Positions 51,662 to 62,692 are shown, counted from the first letter of the stretch. The stretch is DNA of 64,000 bases from Nonomuraea purpurea (GCF_042650645.1 NZ_JBHSBI010000018.1:124001-188000); one strand, 5' to 3'. A program made the numbers and translations. Notes: a model not told the origin generated them from the sequence alone.

Positions 51662-53986
51662 GTGTACCGTCCGCTCCACGATGGCTGGACCCTGCGCGCG
51701 GACGGCGACCCCACCGCGACCCCGGCGACGGTGCCGGGCAGCGTCCACACCGACCTGCTGGCGGCCGGGCTGATCGACGACCCCTGTCGCGACGGCAACG
51801 AGACGCGGCTGGGCTGGATCGGGCGTACGGACTGGGTCTACGAGAGCGCCTTCGACTGGCACGACGACGGCCACGAGCGCACCGACCTGGTCTGCGAGGG
51901 GCTCGACACGGTCGCCGTCGTGCGGGTCAACGGCCACGAGGTGGGTGCCACGGCCAACATGCACCGCACCTACCGTTTCCCCGTCCGCGACCTGCTGCGC
52001 GAGGGCCGCAACACGCTGCGGGTGAGCTTCCGCGCCCCCTACGCCTACGCCGAGGAGCAGCGCGAACGGCACGGCGCCAGGCCGGGGGCCTACGACGAGC
52101 CGTACCCGTTCATCAGGAAGATGGCCTGCAACTTCGGCTGGGACTGGGGTCCCACGCTGGTGACCAGCGGCATCTGGCGCCCGATCGGCCTGCACTCCTG
52201 GTCGGGCGCGCGCCTGGCCGAGGTGCGCCCGCTGGTGCGCGGCGACGGCGTGGACGTGCACGTACGGGTGGAACGCGCAGGCGACGCGCCGGTGACGGTG
52301 ACCGCCGATGTGGCCGGCACGCGTGCCGAGGCCAAGCTGGCGCAGGGCGAGACCCGCGCCGTGCTGCGCCTGGACGTGCCGGGCGCCGAGCTTTGGTGGC
52401 CGCGCGGCCACGGCGCCCAGCCCCTCTACCCGCTCACCGTGCGCGCGGGCTCCGACCAGTGGCGGCGCGAGATCGGCTTCCGCACGGTCGAACTGGACCA
52501 GGACGCCTTCCGCCTGGTCGTCAACGGCCGGCCCGTGTTCGTGCGCGGCTTCAACTGGATCCCCGACGACTGCTTCCCCGCCAGGGTCACCCCGCAGCGG
52601 CTGGCGGAGCGCTTCACCCAGGCCGCCGAGACCGGCGCGAACGCGCTGCGCGTCTGGGGCGGCGGCGTCTACGAGTCCGATGCCTTCTACGCGCTCGCCG
52701 ACCGCATGGGGCTGATGGTCTGGCAGGACTTCCCGTTCGCCTGCTCGGCCTACCCCGAGGAGGAGCCGTTCAGGTCGGAGGTCGAGGCCGAGGCCCGCGA
52801 CAACGTGACGCGGCTGGCCGGCCACCCCAGCCTGGTGCTCTGGTGCGGCAACAACGAGAACATCGAGGGCCACCAGCACTGGGACTGGCGGGCCCCGCTG
52901 GGCGAGCTGAGCTGGGGCGCCGGGTTCTACTACGACCTGCTGCCCCGCGTCGTGGGCGAGCTCGACCCGACGCGCCCGTACTGGTCGGGCAGCCCCTACT
53001 CGGGCGCGCCGGAGCGCGACGTGCGCGACCCCTCGACCGGCACCGTGCACCTGTGGGACGTCTGGAACCGGGAAGACTACACCCGCTACGCCGATCACCG
53101 GCCGAGGTTCGTGGCCGAGTTCGGCTTCCAGGGGCCGCCGGCGTACGCGACGCTGCGCGCGGCCTCCTCCGACGAACCCCTGACGCCGCAGTCCTCGCCG
53201 CAGAAGGCCGTCGACGGGCAGGCCAAGCTGCTGCGCGGGCTCGGCGACCACCTGCCCGCGCCGGAGACGTTCGACGACTGGCACTACTACACGCAGCTCA
53301 ACCAGGCCCGCGCGATGGCGTTCGGGGTCGAGCGGTTCCGTGCGCTGATGCCGTACTGCATGGGGACCGTGGTGTGGCAGCTCAACGACTGCTGGCCGGT
53401 GACGTCCTGGTCGGCCGTGGACGGCGCGGGCCGCAGGAAACCCCTGTGGTACGCGCTGCGCCGCGCCTTCGCCGACCGGCTCATCACCCGCCTGGACGGC
53501 GAGATCGTGCTGGTCAACGACACCGACGAGGAGTGGGCCGGGGCGCTCGCCGTGGCCGCCCTCGACCTGTCGGGCCGGGCGCGGGCGCAGCGGTCGCAGG
53601 ACGTCGCCGTCCCCGCCCGCGCGACCCTGCGGATCACGCCCCCCGACGTCCGCGACGCCGAGGTGCTCACCGCCGAACTCGGCGGGAAGCGCGCCCTGTT
53701 CGTCCTCGCCGAGGACACGGCCGTCGCCTACCCGCCCGCCGCGTTCACGGCCGGGGTCGAGCGCGCGGACGGTGGCCTGGCGGTCACCGTCACCGCGACG
53801 ACCGTGCTGCGCGAGCTGGCCCTCTTCCCCGACAGGCTCGACCCGGCGGCGAGCGTGGACGACCAGCTTGTCACGTTGCTGCCGGGCGAGAGCGTCACCT
53901 TCCACGTCGCCACAGAACGCGATCTGGACCCGGCCGCGCTCACCGCGTACCCGGTGCTGCGCTGCGTCAACGAGCCGAGGACCTGA
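51662..53986 (+). CDS. GH2 beta-mannosidase, cytoplasmic
   Basis: A 774-aa retaining beta-mannosidase. The N-terminal jelly-roll domain (LICEGLDTVA-type; VCEGLDTVAVVRVNGHEVGA), an immunoglobulin-like domain and a TIM barrel are present. Acid/base E399 lies in WCGNNENIEG and nucleophile E486 in FVAEFGFQGPP; MACNFGWDWGP is typical of the subfamily. No signal peptide, so it cleaves imported manno-oligosaccharides. Monocistronic with its own promoter. No mannan transporter or LacI gene is adjacent. Confidence 0.94.
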   Translation: MYRPLHDGWTLRADGDPTATPATVPGSVHTDLLAAGLIDDPCRDGNETRLGWIGRTDWVYESAFDWHDDGHERTDLVCEGLDTVAVVRVNGHEVGATANMHRTYRFPVRDLLREGRNTLRVSFRAPYAYAEEQRERHGARPGAYDEPYPFIRKMACNFGWDWGPTLVTSGIWRPIGLHSWSGARLAEVRPLVRGDGVDVHVRVERAGDAPVTVTADVAGTRAEAKLAQGETRAVLRLDVPGAELWWPRGHGAQPLYPLTVRAGSDQWRREIGFRTVELDQDAFRLVVNGRPVFVRGFNWIPDDCFPARVTPQRLAERFTQAAETGANALRVWGGGVYESDAFYALADRMGLMVWQDFPFACSAYPEEEPFRSEVEAEARDNVTRLAGHPSLVLWCGNNENIEGHQHWDWRAPLGELSWGAGFYYDLLPRVVGELDPTRPYWSGSPYSGAPERDVRDPSTGTVHLWDVWNREDYTRYADHRPRFVAEFGFQGPPAYATLRAASSDEPLTPQSSPQKAVDGQAKLLRGLGDHLPAPETFDDWHYYTQLNQARAMAFGVERFRALMPYCMGTVVWQLNDCWPVTSWSAVDGAGRRKPLWYALRRAFADRLITRLDGEIVLVNDTDEEWAGALAVAALDLSGRARAQRSQDVAVPARATLRITPPDVRDAEVLTAELGGKRALFVLAEDTAVAYPPAAFTAGVERADGGLAVTVTATTVLRELALFPDRLDPAASVDDQLVTLLPGESVTFHVATERDLDPAALTAYPVLRCVNEPRT

Positions 53987-54058
53987 GGAAAACCACAGGC
54001 GCCTTCGGGTACGCGCATCATTCCGGCGCGCAGGGCGGCGTCCGTAGCGTTCCCGGCC

Positions 54059-56368
54059 ATGAAGGGAAAGTTGTTCGACGTCCCACGCCGGGCGCTGGCG
54101 GGGTTGTCGGCGCTGCTCGCGCTGGCCGGGGTGATCATGCTGACGGCGATGGCGGACAGCGGGATGCAGCCGCTGCCCGCCTCCGCACCCGACGGGGAGT
54201 TCAGCGCCGAACGCGCCCTGCGCCACCTGGAGAGCTTCGCCACCGAGCCGCGCCCGATCGGCAGCCAGGCCGGTGAGCGGGCCAGGGACTACCTGGTGCG
54301 GCAGCTCCGCTCGGCGGGCCTCGACGTTAGGGTGCAGCGCGCGATCGGCGCGAACTCCTCGATCGGGCTGGCCGCGTTCGGGCAGGTGAACAACGTCGTC
54401 GCCACCCGGCGCGGCACCGGCTCGACCGGGACGGTGGTGATCGCCGCGCACTACGACTCCGCGTCCATGGGCGCCGGCGTCTCCGACGACGCCGCCGCGG
54501 TGGCGGCCATGCTGGAGACGGTGCGGGCGCTGGGCGAGACGAAGCTCCGCAACGACCTCGTGCTGCTGATGAGCGAGGGCGAGGAGGACGGCGTGCTCGG
54601 CGCCGAGGCGTTCGTCAGGGAGCACCCGGTGGGCCGCAGGGGCGGGGTGCTGCTCAACTGGGAGGCACGCGGGGTCGGCGGCCCCTCGCTGATGTTCGAG
54701 ACGTCCAGGAACAACGCCAACCTGGTGCGCACGTTCGCCGGCGCCGTGCCGCACCCGCGCGGCGACTCCTCGATGGTGGAGCTGTACCGGCTGCTGCCGA
54801 ACAACACCGACTTCACCCCGATGACCAAGGCCGGCTTCTCCGGCATGAACTTCGCCTACATCGAGGGCTCCTCGCGCTACCACACCGCCGACGACTCCAT
54901 CGGTTTTCTTGACCGTGGCAGCCTGCAGCATCACGGGACCAACATGCTGGCGCTGGCCCGCGCGCTCGGCGACGCCGACCTGCCCGCGCTCCGCGCCGAC
55001 CACGACACCACCTACTTCCGGATCTTCGGGACGATGGTGACGTACCCCAACGGGCTGGTGTGGCCGCTGGCCGGGCTCGCTCTCGCGGCGGTCGCCGGGC
55101 TGGGCGTGCTCGCGCGGCGCAGGCGGCTCCTCAGCGTGCCCCGGCTGGCGGTCGCCTCGGTGTCGGCCGTCGTGCCGCTGCTGCTGTCGGCGGTGCTGGC
55201 GCAGGGGTTGTGGTCGCTGCTGGCAAGCTGGCGGCCCGAGTACGACGGGATGGGCGGGCTGCTGCACCGGCCGCAGCTCCTGCAGGGCGCGATCGTGGTC
55301 CAGACGGCGCTGGCGCTGCTGGCCTGGTACCTGCCGCTGCGCCGTCTGCTCGGCCCCGCGGCACTGGCCATCGGCGCGCTGGTCTGGCCCGCGCTGCTCG
55401 GCGCGGTGTGCGCGCAGCTCGCGCCGGGGGCCTCGTTCATGTTCGCGATCCCGGCGCTGGCGTGCGCGCTCGGCGGGCTGGCCGCGCTGCTGCTGCGCGG
55501 CCCCGCCTGGCGGGTGGCGGCGGTGACGCTGGGCGCGGTCATGGCGGCGATGTTGCTGCCCGCCCTGGCCAGGAACGCCTTCGACGGCATGGGGCTCGCG
55601 CTGGGCGGCGTGTCCGCACTGGTGCTGGCCCTGTTCGGGCTGATGGCGCTGCCGCCGGCCGAGCTCTGGCTGCCAGAACGCGAGCTCGGGCGGCCCGCCG
55701 CGATCGCCGTGCCCGCCGTCGCGGCCGGGCTCGTGGCGGCGCTGGTCGCCGGCGGCCTGGCCATGGACCGCTTCGACGCGGCGCACCCGGGGCGCACGCA
55801 CCTGGCCTATGCGATGGACGCCGACACCGGGACGGCGAGCTGGATCAGCGCCGACCCCGCCCCGCCCGCCTGGACCAGGAAGTACGTCACCGGCCACGAC
55901 CTCAAGGCGCTGCCGCCCGGCTACGCCCGAGGCCAGGGCCTGTGGACGGGACCCGCCCCCGCGATCAAGGCCGCAGGGCCCCGGGTCACCGTGCTCTCGC
56001 GCGACGGCGACACCGTCAGCCTCCGCCTCGACGCGGGCAGGACCGCGCGCTCGCTCACCCTGCGGGTCGAACGCCCGATCACCGAGGTGACCGCCGCCGC
56101 CACGGGCCTGACCTCCGTGACGATCCCCGTCACCGGCACCCGGGCCGGCACCTGGCCGGGCGAGGTCCGCTTCCGCGGCCTGCCGGACAGCGGTGTCGTG
56201 CGGCTCACGCTGCGGGTGCCGCAGGGCGGCCGGTTCAGGGTGACCGCGATCGCCGAGAGCGACGGCCATCTCGCGGTGCCCGGCTACGTCCCCAGGCCGC
56301 CAGGACTGGTGGCGGCGACCAGGGAGGACGGCGACCTCGTCGCCATCACGCGCACCTACACCCTCTGA
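54059..56368 (+). CDS. M28 peptidase with multispan membrane domain
   Basis: A 769-aa protein. A TM near residues 13-31 anchors an extracytoplasmic M28 domain (about 45-315): zinc ligands H131 (AAHYDSAS), the Asp in GVSDDAAAVA, E175 region (SEGEEDGV) and His in SRYHTADDS. A C-terminal domain with about eight membrane segments and a terminal beta-rich tail follows. It resembles ER-type Fxna aminopeptidases. Convergent with the acyl-CoA synthetase; the two ends overlap by 13 bp. Confidence 0.92.
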   Translation: MKGKLFDVPRRALAGLSALLALAGVIMLTAMADSGMQPLPASAPDGEFSAERALRHLESFATEPRPIGSQAGERARDYLVRQLRSAGLDVRVQRAIGANSSIGLAAFGQVNNVVATRRGTGSTGTVVIAAHYDSASMGAGVSDDAAAVAAMLETVRALGETKLRNDLVLLMSEGEEDGVLGAEAFVREHPVGRRGGVLLNWEARGVGGPSLMFETSRNNANLVRTFAGAVPHPRGDSSMVELYRLLPNNTDFTPMTKAGFSGMNFAYIEGSSRYHTADDSIGFLDRGSLQHHGTNMLALARALGDADLPALRADHDTTYFRIFGTMVTYPNGLVWPLAGLALAAVAGLGVLARRRRLLSVPRLAVASVSAVVPLLLSAVLAQGLWSLLASWRPEYDGMGGLLHRPQLLQGAIVVQTALALLAWYLPLRRLLGPAALAIGALVWPALLGAVCAQLAPGASFMFAIPALACALGGLAALLLRGPAWRVAAVTLGAVMAAMLLPALARNAFDGMGLALGGVSALVLALFGLMALPPAELWLPERELGRPAAIAVPAVAAGLVAALVAGGLAMDRFDAAHPGRTHLAYAMDADTGTASWISADPAPPAWTRKYVTGHDLKALPPGYARGQGLWTGPAPAIKAAGPRVTVLSRDGDTVSLRLDAGRTARSLTLRVERPITEVTAAATGLTSVTIPVTGTRAGTWPGEVRFRGLPDSGVVRLTLRVPQGGRFRVTAIAESDGHLAVPGYVPRPPGLVAATREDGDLVAITRTYTL

Positions 56369-57828
56369 GCGAGCGCGCGTTTGAGGATCTTGCCGGTGTG
56401 GCTCATCGGCAGTTCGTCCACGAACGACAGGCGGCGGGGATACTTGTAGGCCGCCACCCGTTCGCGGACGAACTGCCGCAGGTCCTCGCCGCTCACGGGG
56501 GCGCGCAGGGCCACCGCGGCCTCGATCTCCTCGCCGAGCTCCGGATGCGGCACCCCGAAGACGGCCGCCTGGCGCACCGCCGGATGCTCGTACAGGACCT
56601 CCTCCACCTCGCGCGGGTAGACCGTGTAGCCGCCGCGGATGATCACGTCGCGGCGGCGGTCCACCAGGAAGAAGTAGCCGTCCTCGTCCACGCGGCCGAG
56701 GTCGCCGGTGTGGAACCAGCCGTCGCGCAGCGCCTCCGCCGTGGCCTCCGGGTCGTTCCAGTAGCCCTTCATGACGTTGGGTCCTCGGACGACGATCTCG
56801 CCGATCTCGCCGGGTGGCGTCCTGCGGCCGAGCTCGTCGACGACCTTCATCTCCACGCCCCTGATCGGCCAGCCGATCGAGCCTGGCCTGCGGTGGCGGC
56901 CGCCCCGGTTGGTGGCGGTCACCGGGGAGGTCTCGCTGAGGCCGTACCCCTCGATGATCTCGCAGCCGAGGCGCGTCTCGTAGGCGCGCAGCACGTCCAG
57001 CGGCAGCGCCGCGCCGCCGCAGGTGCAGACCCGCAACATCGACATGTCGGAGGCGCCGGGATGGTCGAGCAGCGCGATGAACATCGTCGGCACGCCCTGG
57101 AAGACCGTCACGCCGTCCCGCCTGATCACCTCAAGCGCCCGGCCGGCCTCGAAGCGGCGCAGCAGCGTCAGCCGCGCGCCCGCGCGCACGGTCGCGTTCA
57201 GCGAGCACGTCTGGCCGAAGGTGTGGTAGAGCGGCAGCGCGCCCAGCACCACGTCGTCCACGCCGAGCGCGTGCATGCGGGCCACGGTCTCGGCGTTGCC
57301 GCCCAGGTTCGCGTGGGTCAGTTCGACGCCCTTCGGCCGTCCGGTCGTGCCCGAGGTGTAGTGGATGACCGCGGTGTCGTCCGGGGCCGTGCGGGCGATC
57401 CCCGGCTCGGCCGCCACCTCGCGCAGCAGCCGCCGGAACTCGCCCGGCACCACGAAGAAGCAGTCGGCTTTCGTGCCCGCCGAGCCGGCCTCGGCCGTCT
57501 CGGCGAACGCGTGCCAGGCGACCAGCAGGCGCGCTCCGCAGTCGCCGAGGTAGGCGGCGATCTCCCGCCGCTTCAGCAGCGGATCGAGCGGGACCACCAC
57601 GGCCCCCGCCCGCAGCACCCCGTAGTAGACGACCCCGAACTCGGGCACGTTCGGCAGCATCATCGCGACCCGGTCGCCCGCGCCGATCCCGCGGCTCCGC
57701 AGCAGCCCCGCGAGCCGGGCGCTCAGCTCGTCGAGCGCGCCGTAGGTGAGCACCGCCTCGTCCAGCGTGAGAACCGCCCTGCCGCCGAGCCGGGCCGCGG
57801 CGGTGTGGAGCCGGTCAGCGAGATTCAT
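56356..57828 (-). CDS. Acyl-CoA synthetase (AMP-forming), long-chain or aryl acid
   Basis: A 490-aa ANL-superfamily ligase. The P-loop-like motif is IHYTSGTTGRPKGVELTH, then GYGLSETSPVT, HTGDLGRVDEDGYFFL and the C-terminal lysine region LPMSHTGKILKRAL. ATG 57828 is used; its 5' end overlaps the end of the PucR-type gene by 14 bp, so it is co-transcribed with that regulator. The substrate acid is unknown; the neighbouring Liv-type importer suggests uptake and CoA activation of a carboxylic acid. Confidence 0.92.
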   Translation of the reverse strand: MNLADRLHTAAARLGGRAVLTLDEAVLTYGALDELSARLAGLLRSRGIGAGDRVAMMLPNVPEFGVVYYGVLRAGAVVVPLDPLLKRREIAAYLGDCGARLLVAWHAFAETAEAGSAGTKADCFFVVPGEFRRLLREVAAEPGIARTAPDDTAVIHYTSGTTGRPKGVELTHANLGGNAETVARMHALGVDDVVLGALPLYHTFGQTCSLNATVRAGARLTLLRRFEAGRALEVIRRDGVTVFQGVPTMFIALLDHPGASDMSMLRVCTCGGAALPLDVLRAYETRLGCEIIEGYGLSETSPVTATNRGGRHRRPGSIGWPIRGVEMKVVDELGRRTPPGEIGEIVVRGPNVMKGYWNDPEATAEALRDGWFHTGDLGRVDEDGYFFLVDRRRDVIIRGGYTVYPREVEEVLYEHPAVRQAAVFGVPHPELGEEIEAAVALRAPVSGEDLRQFVRERVAAYKYPRRLSFVDELPMSHTGKILKRALAQRV

Positions 57829-59185
57829 GGAACGACCGTACGTCCACGATCCCTCGCCCCTCATTGGTCACGGTGGCCAGTCTTTCCCGTCCGGCATTGG
57901 TCGGCCCGCCGGAAGCCGGGTGGGCGTCCTGCAGCGCGATCGCCACGAGCAGCTCGACCAGATCGTTGATCGAGCGCAGGCTCCGCCCGGTGCGCTCCTG
58001 GATGCGGCGCAGCCGGTACTGGGCGGTGTTGGGGTGGATCTGCAGGTGCTCGGCCGCGGTGCGCAGGTTGAGGTCGGCGGCGGCGAACGCCCTGATCGTG
58101 GCGGTCAGCACGCCGCCGCGCGCCCGATCCTCTGCCAGCAGCGCGGTGATGAGCGGGTCGACCAGGTGGCGGGCGGTCTCGTCGGCCCGCAGCGCCAGAT
58201 ACTGGAACGGGGTCAGCCTCGGCAGCGCCGCCACCCCGCCCTCCTCGGGCACGAAGTCCAGCACGGCCCTGGCCTCCTGGTAGGCCTGCGGGAGCTGCGC
58301 CACCCCCGCCGCCACCGCGCTGATGCCCATGGCCAGCCTGATGCCCTCGGCGGCCAGGCTCTCCACCACGGCCTGCAGCCGGTCGCACAGCTCCTCCGGC
58401 CCGCAGCCAGGGCCGAGCACCGGGACGGCCACGATCTCCGACTGCCGCACGACCGACAACGTCCGCGTGCCGTTGCCGCCGGTCCTGGCGATGGCCGCGC
58501 ACGCCGCGTGAGCCGCCTCGGCCCCCCGGTCCAGGCCCGCCCCGGTCTCGGCCGGAGGTCCCGCGAGCATGGCGATCACCGCGAGCAGCGGCGCGTCGGT
58601 GGCGAGCCCGTGCGCCTGCGCGGCGGCCAGCTCCCTGCCGCGCATCGGCGTCGCGCCGGCCAGCAGCGTCTCCAGCAGGTCCCGGCTCTCGCGGACGACC
58701 TCCGCGGCGGCGTACTGCTGGAACTCCATGTAGGCGTTGGCCGCGTGGGTGCTGGCGAAGTCGCAGTAGCGCATCTGCAGCGCCGCCAGCGACAGCGCGG
58801 CCTCCCGTCCGGCGGGCGTGCGCCCGGCCCGCTCGACCAGCGACTCCCAGAAGATCCGCTGCCCGACGCGGTAGGCGTTCATGTAGTCGGTCAGCGCCAC
58901 CCCGGCCCTGACGCGGCGCATCGCCGCGCGCCGCGTGAACGCGATGTCCTCGAACGTGGTCCCGCGCTCCTCCAGCAGCACGGCCAGCTTGGCGCGGTAG
59001 TGCCTGATCACCTGGTCCCGCACGTCGGACAGGAGGCCGGGCCCCTGCGCCGCGTAGGCGGGGATCTCCGCGCGGATCGCCGCCACCGCGGCGTCGGCCA
59101 GGCGCGGCACCTCGCCGAGCAGTTCGGACAGGATGCGGGTGCGTTGGTCACGGACGGCTGCCACGGTGCTCGAACCAGTGGACAT
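57815..59185 (-). CDS. PucR/CdaR-family regulator
   Basis: A 456-aa regulator. An N-terminal helical domain (about 1-165; YRVGQRIFWESLVERAG) and a GGDEF-like middle region precede a C-terminal PucR helix-turn-helix (FAAADLNLRTAAEHLQIHPN; TAQYRLRRIQERTGRSL). ATG 59185 or 59200 are possible, neither with a good ribosome site; the first is used here. Overlaps the acyl-CoA synthetase gene and is divergent from the Liv importer, so it is the likely regulator of both. Confidence 0.88.
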   Translation of the reverse strand: MSTGSSTVAAVRDQRTRILSELLGEVPRLADAAVAAIRAEIPAYAAQGPGLLSDVRDQVIRHYRAKLAVLLEERGTTFEDIAFTRRAAMRRVRAGVALTDYMNAYRVGQRIFWESLVERAGRTPAGREAALSLAALQMRYCDFASTHAANAYMEFQQYAAAEVVRESRDLLETLLAGATPMRGRELAAAQAHGLATDAPLLAVIAMLAGPPAETGAGLDRGAEAAHAACAAIARTGGNGTRTLSVVRQSEIVAVPVLGPGCGPEELCDRLQAVVESLAAEGIRLAMGISAVAAGVAQLPQAYQEARAVLDFVPEEGGVAALPRLTPFQYLALRADETARHLVDPLITALLAEDRARGGVLTATIRAFAAADLNLRTAAEHLQIHPNTAQYRLRRIQERTGRSLRSINDLVELLVAIALQDAHPASGGPTNAGRERLATVTNEGRGIVDVRSFHESR

Positions 59186-59338
59186 GCCGGGATGATCCAT
59201 GGCCGTGGCCGGGCGGTCAACGGGTCGTAACCGGTCCGAGACCCACGCTGTGCTCAGCGGACAACTCACCAGAAACATCTTGGGTCACCGTGCCCAATGC
59301 GGCCCCTGACGAGCGGATCCTACGCTGAGCCCAACTTC

Positions 59339-59351
59339 AGAACATTGTTCT
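59339..59351. promoter_or_regulatory. AGAAC-ATT-GTTCT inverted repeat before the Liv operon
   Basis: Perfect 5-bp arms with a three-base centre, 12 bp upstream of the livG ATG and just before its AGGAGG ribosome site. Candidate operator for the divergent PucR-type regulator, or a coincidence; short. Confidence 0.4.
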
Positions 59352-59363
59352 CCAGGAGGCCGG

Positions 59364-60118
59364 ATGCTGGAGGTACGCGATCTGACCGTCCGCTTCGGCG
59401 GCATCACGGCGCTGGACGGCGTGAGCTTCCGCGTGCGGCGCGGCGAGATGGCAGGGCTCATCGGGCCCAACGGCGCCGGCAAGACCACCCTGTTCAACTG
59501 CCTGACCCGCCGCCACGACGCGGACTCGGGCACGATCGTCTACGAGGGCGAGGAGTTGACCTCCGTCGCCCCGCACGCCATAGCGCGGCTCGGCATCGCC
59601 AGGACCTTCCAGAACCTGGGCCTGTTCCCGCGCCTGTCCGTACGCGACAACGTGCTGGTCGGCGCGCACCACCGGGGCCGCGCCGGCTTCCTCACCGCCG
59701 CGCTCGGCCTGCCAGGAGTGCGCCGCGAAGAACGCGCGCTGCGCGCCGACGCCGACGCCGTGCTGGAACGGCTGGACCTGGCGCGGGTCGCCGGCCACCC
59801 GGCCTCCGGGCTGCCGTTCGGCACGCTCAAACGGGTGGAGCTGGCCCGCGCGCTCGTCGGCCGCCCACGCCTGCTGCTGCTGGACGAACCGGTCAACGGG
59901 CTGAACGCGGCCGAGGTCGAGGAGTTCGCCGGCACGCTGGGCGCGATCCGCGACGCCGACGACCTGACCGTGATCGTGGTCGAGCACCACATGGGCTTCG
60001 TCATGGGGACCTGCGAGCGGATCGTCTGCCTCGACTTCGGCCGCAAGATCGCCGAAGGGCCGCCCGCCGAGATCCGGCGCGACCCCGGCGTCATCGAGGC
60101 CTACCTGGGGACGGTGGC

Positions 60119-60122
<4 letters not shown>
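59364..60122 (+). CDS. livG-like: Branched-chain-type ABC importer ATPase (LivG-like)
   Basis: A 252-aa ATPase. Walker A is GPNGAGKTT, the signature is the variant PFGTLKRVELARAL, and Walker B is LLLLDEPVNGLN; ARTFQNLGLFPRLSV is typical of LivG. First gene of a five-gene operon; its stop overlaps the LivF-like ATG (ATGA). AGGAGG lies five bases before the start. Confidence 0.94.
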
Positions 60123-60832
<710 letters not shown>

Positions 60833-60835
60833 GCC

Positions 60836-61717
60836 ATGGCAAGTTTCCTGCAGCAGGTCGTCGTGGGGCTGGGCGCGGGGGCCATCTACGCCAGCCTGGC
60901 CCTGGCTCTGGTGCTGATCTACCGCTTCACCGGCATCGTCAACTTCGCCCAGGGCGAGCTGGCCATGTTCTCCACCTACGTGGCCTGGCAGTGCGTGGCC
61001 GCCGGGCTGCCGTTCTGGGCGGCGCTGACGCTGACGCTGGTGGTGTCGTTCGCGGGCGGGATGCTCATCGAACGGGTGATCATCCGGCCGGTGGAGGGCG
61101 CGCCGGAGCTGACGCTGGTGATCGTCACCGTGGGGCTGTTCATCTTCGTCAACGCCGCCGCCGGCTGGATCTGGACGTTCCTGATCAAGGACTTTCCGAA
61201 CCCGTTCCCCGACGGCGCGCTGGAGGTGGGCGGGGTCAGCGTGAGCCTGTCCACGCTCGGCGTGCTGGGCGTGGTGGCGGTCGTCATGGGCCTGCTGTAC
61301 CTGCTCTTCCAGCACACCAAGATCGGGCTCGGGATGCGGGCGGTGGCGGCCGATCCGGAGTCGGCGCGGCTGGTCGGCATCAGGGTCGGCTGGACGCTCG
61401 CGCTCGGCTGGGGCCTGGCTGCCACCGTGGGCGCGGTGTCAGGGGTGCTCGTGGCGCCGCTGCTGTTCCTGGAGCCGAACATGATGGGCGGCGTCCTCAT
61501 CTACGCCTTCGCCGCGGCCACGCTCGGCGGGTTCGACAGCCCGGTGGGGGCGGTCGTGGGCGGGGTGATCGTGGGGGTCGCGGAGACGCTCGCCGGAGCC
61601 TACGTCGGCTTCGTCGGGTCCGACCTCAAGATCGGGGTGCCGCTGGTGATCATCCTGGGCGTGTTGCTGCTGCGTCCCCAAGGGCTTTTCGGGCGAGCGG
61701 TGGTGGAGCGGGCATGA
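60836..61717 (+). CDS. livH-like: Branched-chain-type ABC importer permease (LivH-like)
   Basis: A 293-aa permease with about eight membrane segments. GAGAIYASLALALVLIYRFT and NFAQGELAMFSTYVAW are LivH signatures; GVLVAPLLFLEPNMMGGVLI lies in the second half. Starts three bases after livF; its stop overlaps the LivM-like ATG. Confidence 0.94.
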   Translation: MASFLQQVVVGLGAGAIYASLALALVLIYRFTGIVNFAQGELAMFSTYVAWQCVAAGLPFWAALTLTLVVSFAGGMLIERVIIRPVEGAPELTLVIVTVGLFIFVNAAAGWIWTFLIKDFPNPFPDGALEVGGVSVSLSTLGVLGVVAVVMGLLYLLFQHTKIGLGMRAVAADPESARLVGIRVGWTLALGWGLAATVGAVSGVLVAPLLFLEPNMMGGVLIYAFAAATLGGFDSPVGAVVGGVIVGVAETLAGAYVGFVGSDLKIGVPLVIILGVLLLRPQGLFGRAVVERA

Positions 61718-62688
61718 TCGGAGCCGCGGCGCGTCCCGCGCTCTCCCCTCGGTGGCGGTGGGGCGCGGCGGTCGCGGTCCTGGCCGCCGCCTGCTACGCG
61801 CCGTTCCAGCTCGTCCCCTTCCACGTCTTCCAGCTCACGATGGTGCTGGTGTACGCGGTGGCGCTGCTCGGGCTGAACCTCCTCGTCGGCCACGCGGGAC
61901 AGATCTCCCTCGGCCACGGCGCCTTCTTCGCCGTCGGCGCGTACGTGGCCGCCATCCTGCTCGAACGCTGGGAGCTGCCGCACCTGCTGACGCTGCCGTT
62001 CGCGGCGGCGCTCGCCTTCCTGCTCGGACTCGGGCTCGGCGTGCCCGCCATCCGGCTGCGCGGCCTGTACCTGGCGCTGGTCACGCTCGCCATCGCGATC
62101 TTCCTGGTGCCGCTGCTCAAGCGGTTCGAGGGGATGACGGGCGGCTCGATGGGCCTGACGACGGCCAAGCCCGTGCCGCCCGCCTGGAGCGGCCTGGCCG
62201 AGGACCAGTGGCTGTACTTCCTCACCCTGGCCGTCGCCGTGGCCGCGTTCCTGCTGACCGCCGGGCTGCTGCGCTCGCGGGTGGGCCGCGCGCTGCACGC
62301 CGTCCGGGACAACGAGGCGGCGGCCGAGGTCATGGGCGTGCGCCTGTCGTTCTACAAGACGCTCGCCTTCGCCTGGAGCGCGATGTTCGCCGGCGCGGCC
62401 GGCTGCGTCTACACGTGGGTGATCGGGTTCGTCTCGCCCGACTCCTTCACCGTCAACCTGTCGATCAACCTGCTGGCCGGCCTTGTCGTCGGCGGGCTCG
62501 GGTCGCTGCTCGGGCCCCTGCTCGGCGCGCTGTTCGTGATGTTCGTGCCGAGCATCGCGCAGAGCGTCAACGACGCCGCGCCAGGCGTCGTCTTCGGCCT
62601 GCTGATCGTCGTGGTGATGTACGTCGCCCCGACAGGGCTGTCCGGCCTGGCCGAGCGCTTGATCAAGAAGATTCCCCGGAAGGAGTGA
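61714..62688 (+). CDS. livM-like: Branched-chain-type ABC importer permease (LivM-like)
   Basis: A 324-aa permease with about nine segments. LLVGHAGQISLGHGAFFAVG is the LivM signature; RALHAVRDNEAAAEVMGV is in the conserved cytoplasmic loop. ATG 61714 overlaps the LivH-like stop by four bases; the longer frame upstream is a shadow of livH. Confidence 0.94.
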   Translation: MIGAAARPALSPRWRWGAAVAVLAAACYAPFQLVPFHVFQLTMVLVYAVALLGLNLLVGHAGQISLGHGAFFAVGAYVAAILLERWELPHLLTLPFAAALAFLLGLGLGVPAIRLRGLYLALVTLAIAIFLVPLLKRFEGMTGGSMGLTTAKPVPPAWSGLAEDQWLYFLTLAVAVAAFLLTAGLLRSRVGRALHAVRDNEAAAEVMGVRLSFYKTLAFAWSAMFAGAAGCVYTWVIGFVSPDSFTVNLSINLLAGLVVGGLGSLLGPLLGALFVMFVPSIAQSVNDAAPGVVFGLLIVVVMYVAPTGLSGLAERLIKKIPRKE

Positions 62689-62692
62689 AGGG

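Noticed and set aside
51635..56269. Minus-strand open frame of 1544 codons opposite the beta-mannosidase and M28 genes
   Set aside because: It mirrors two well-supported plus-strand genes, has no domain resemblance and a His/Gly/Arg-rich shadow composition common in GC-rich DNA.
55060..57969. Plus-strand open frame of 969 codons
   Set aside because: It overlaps the M28 gene in another frame and the acyl-CoA synthetase on the other strand; both are clear genes.
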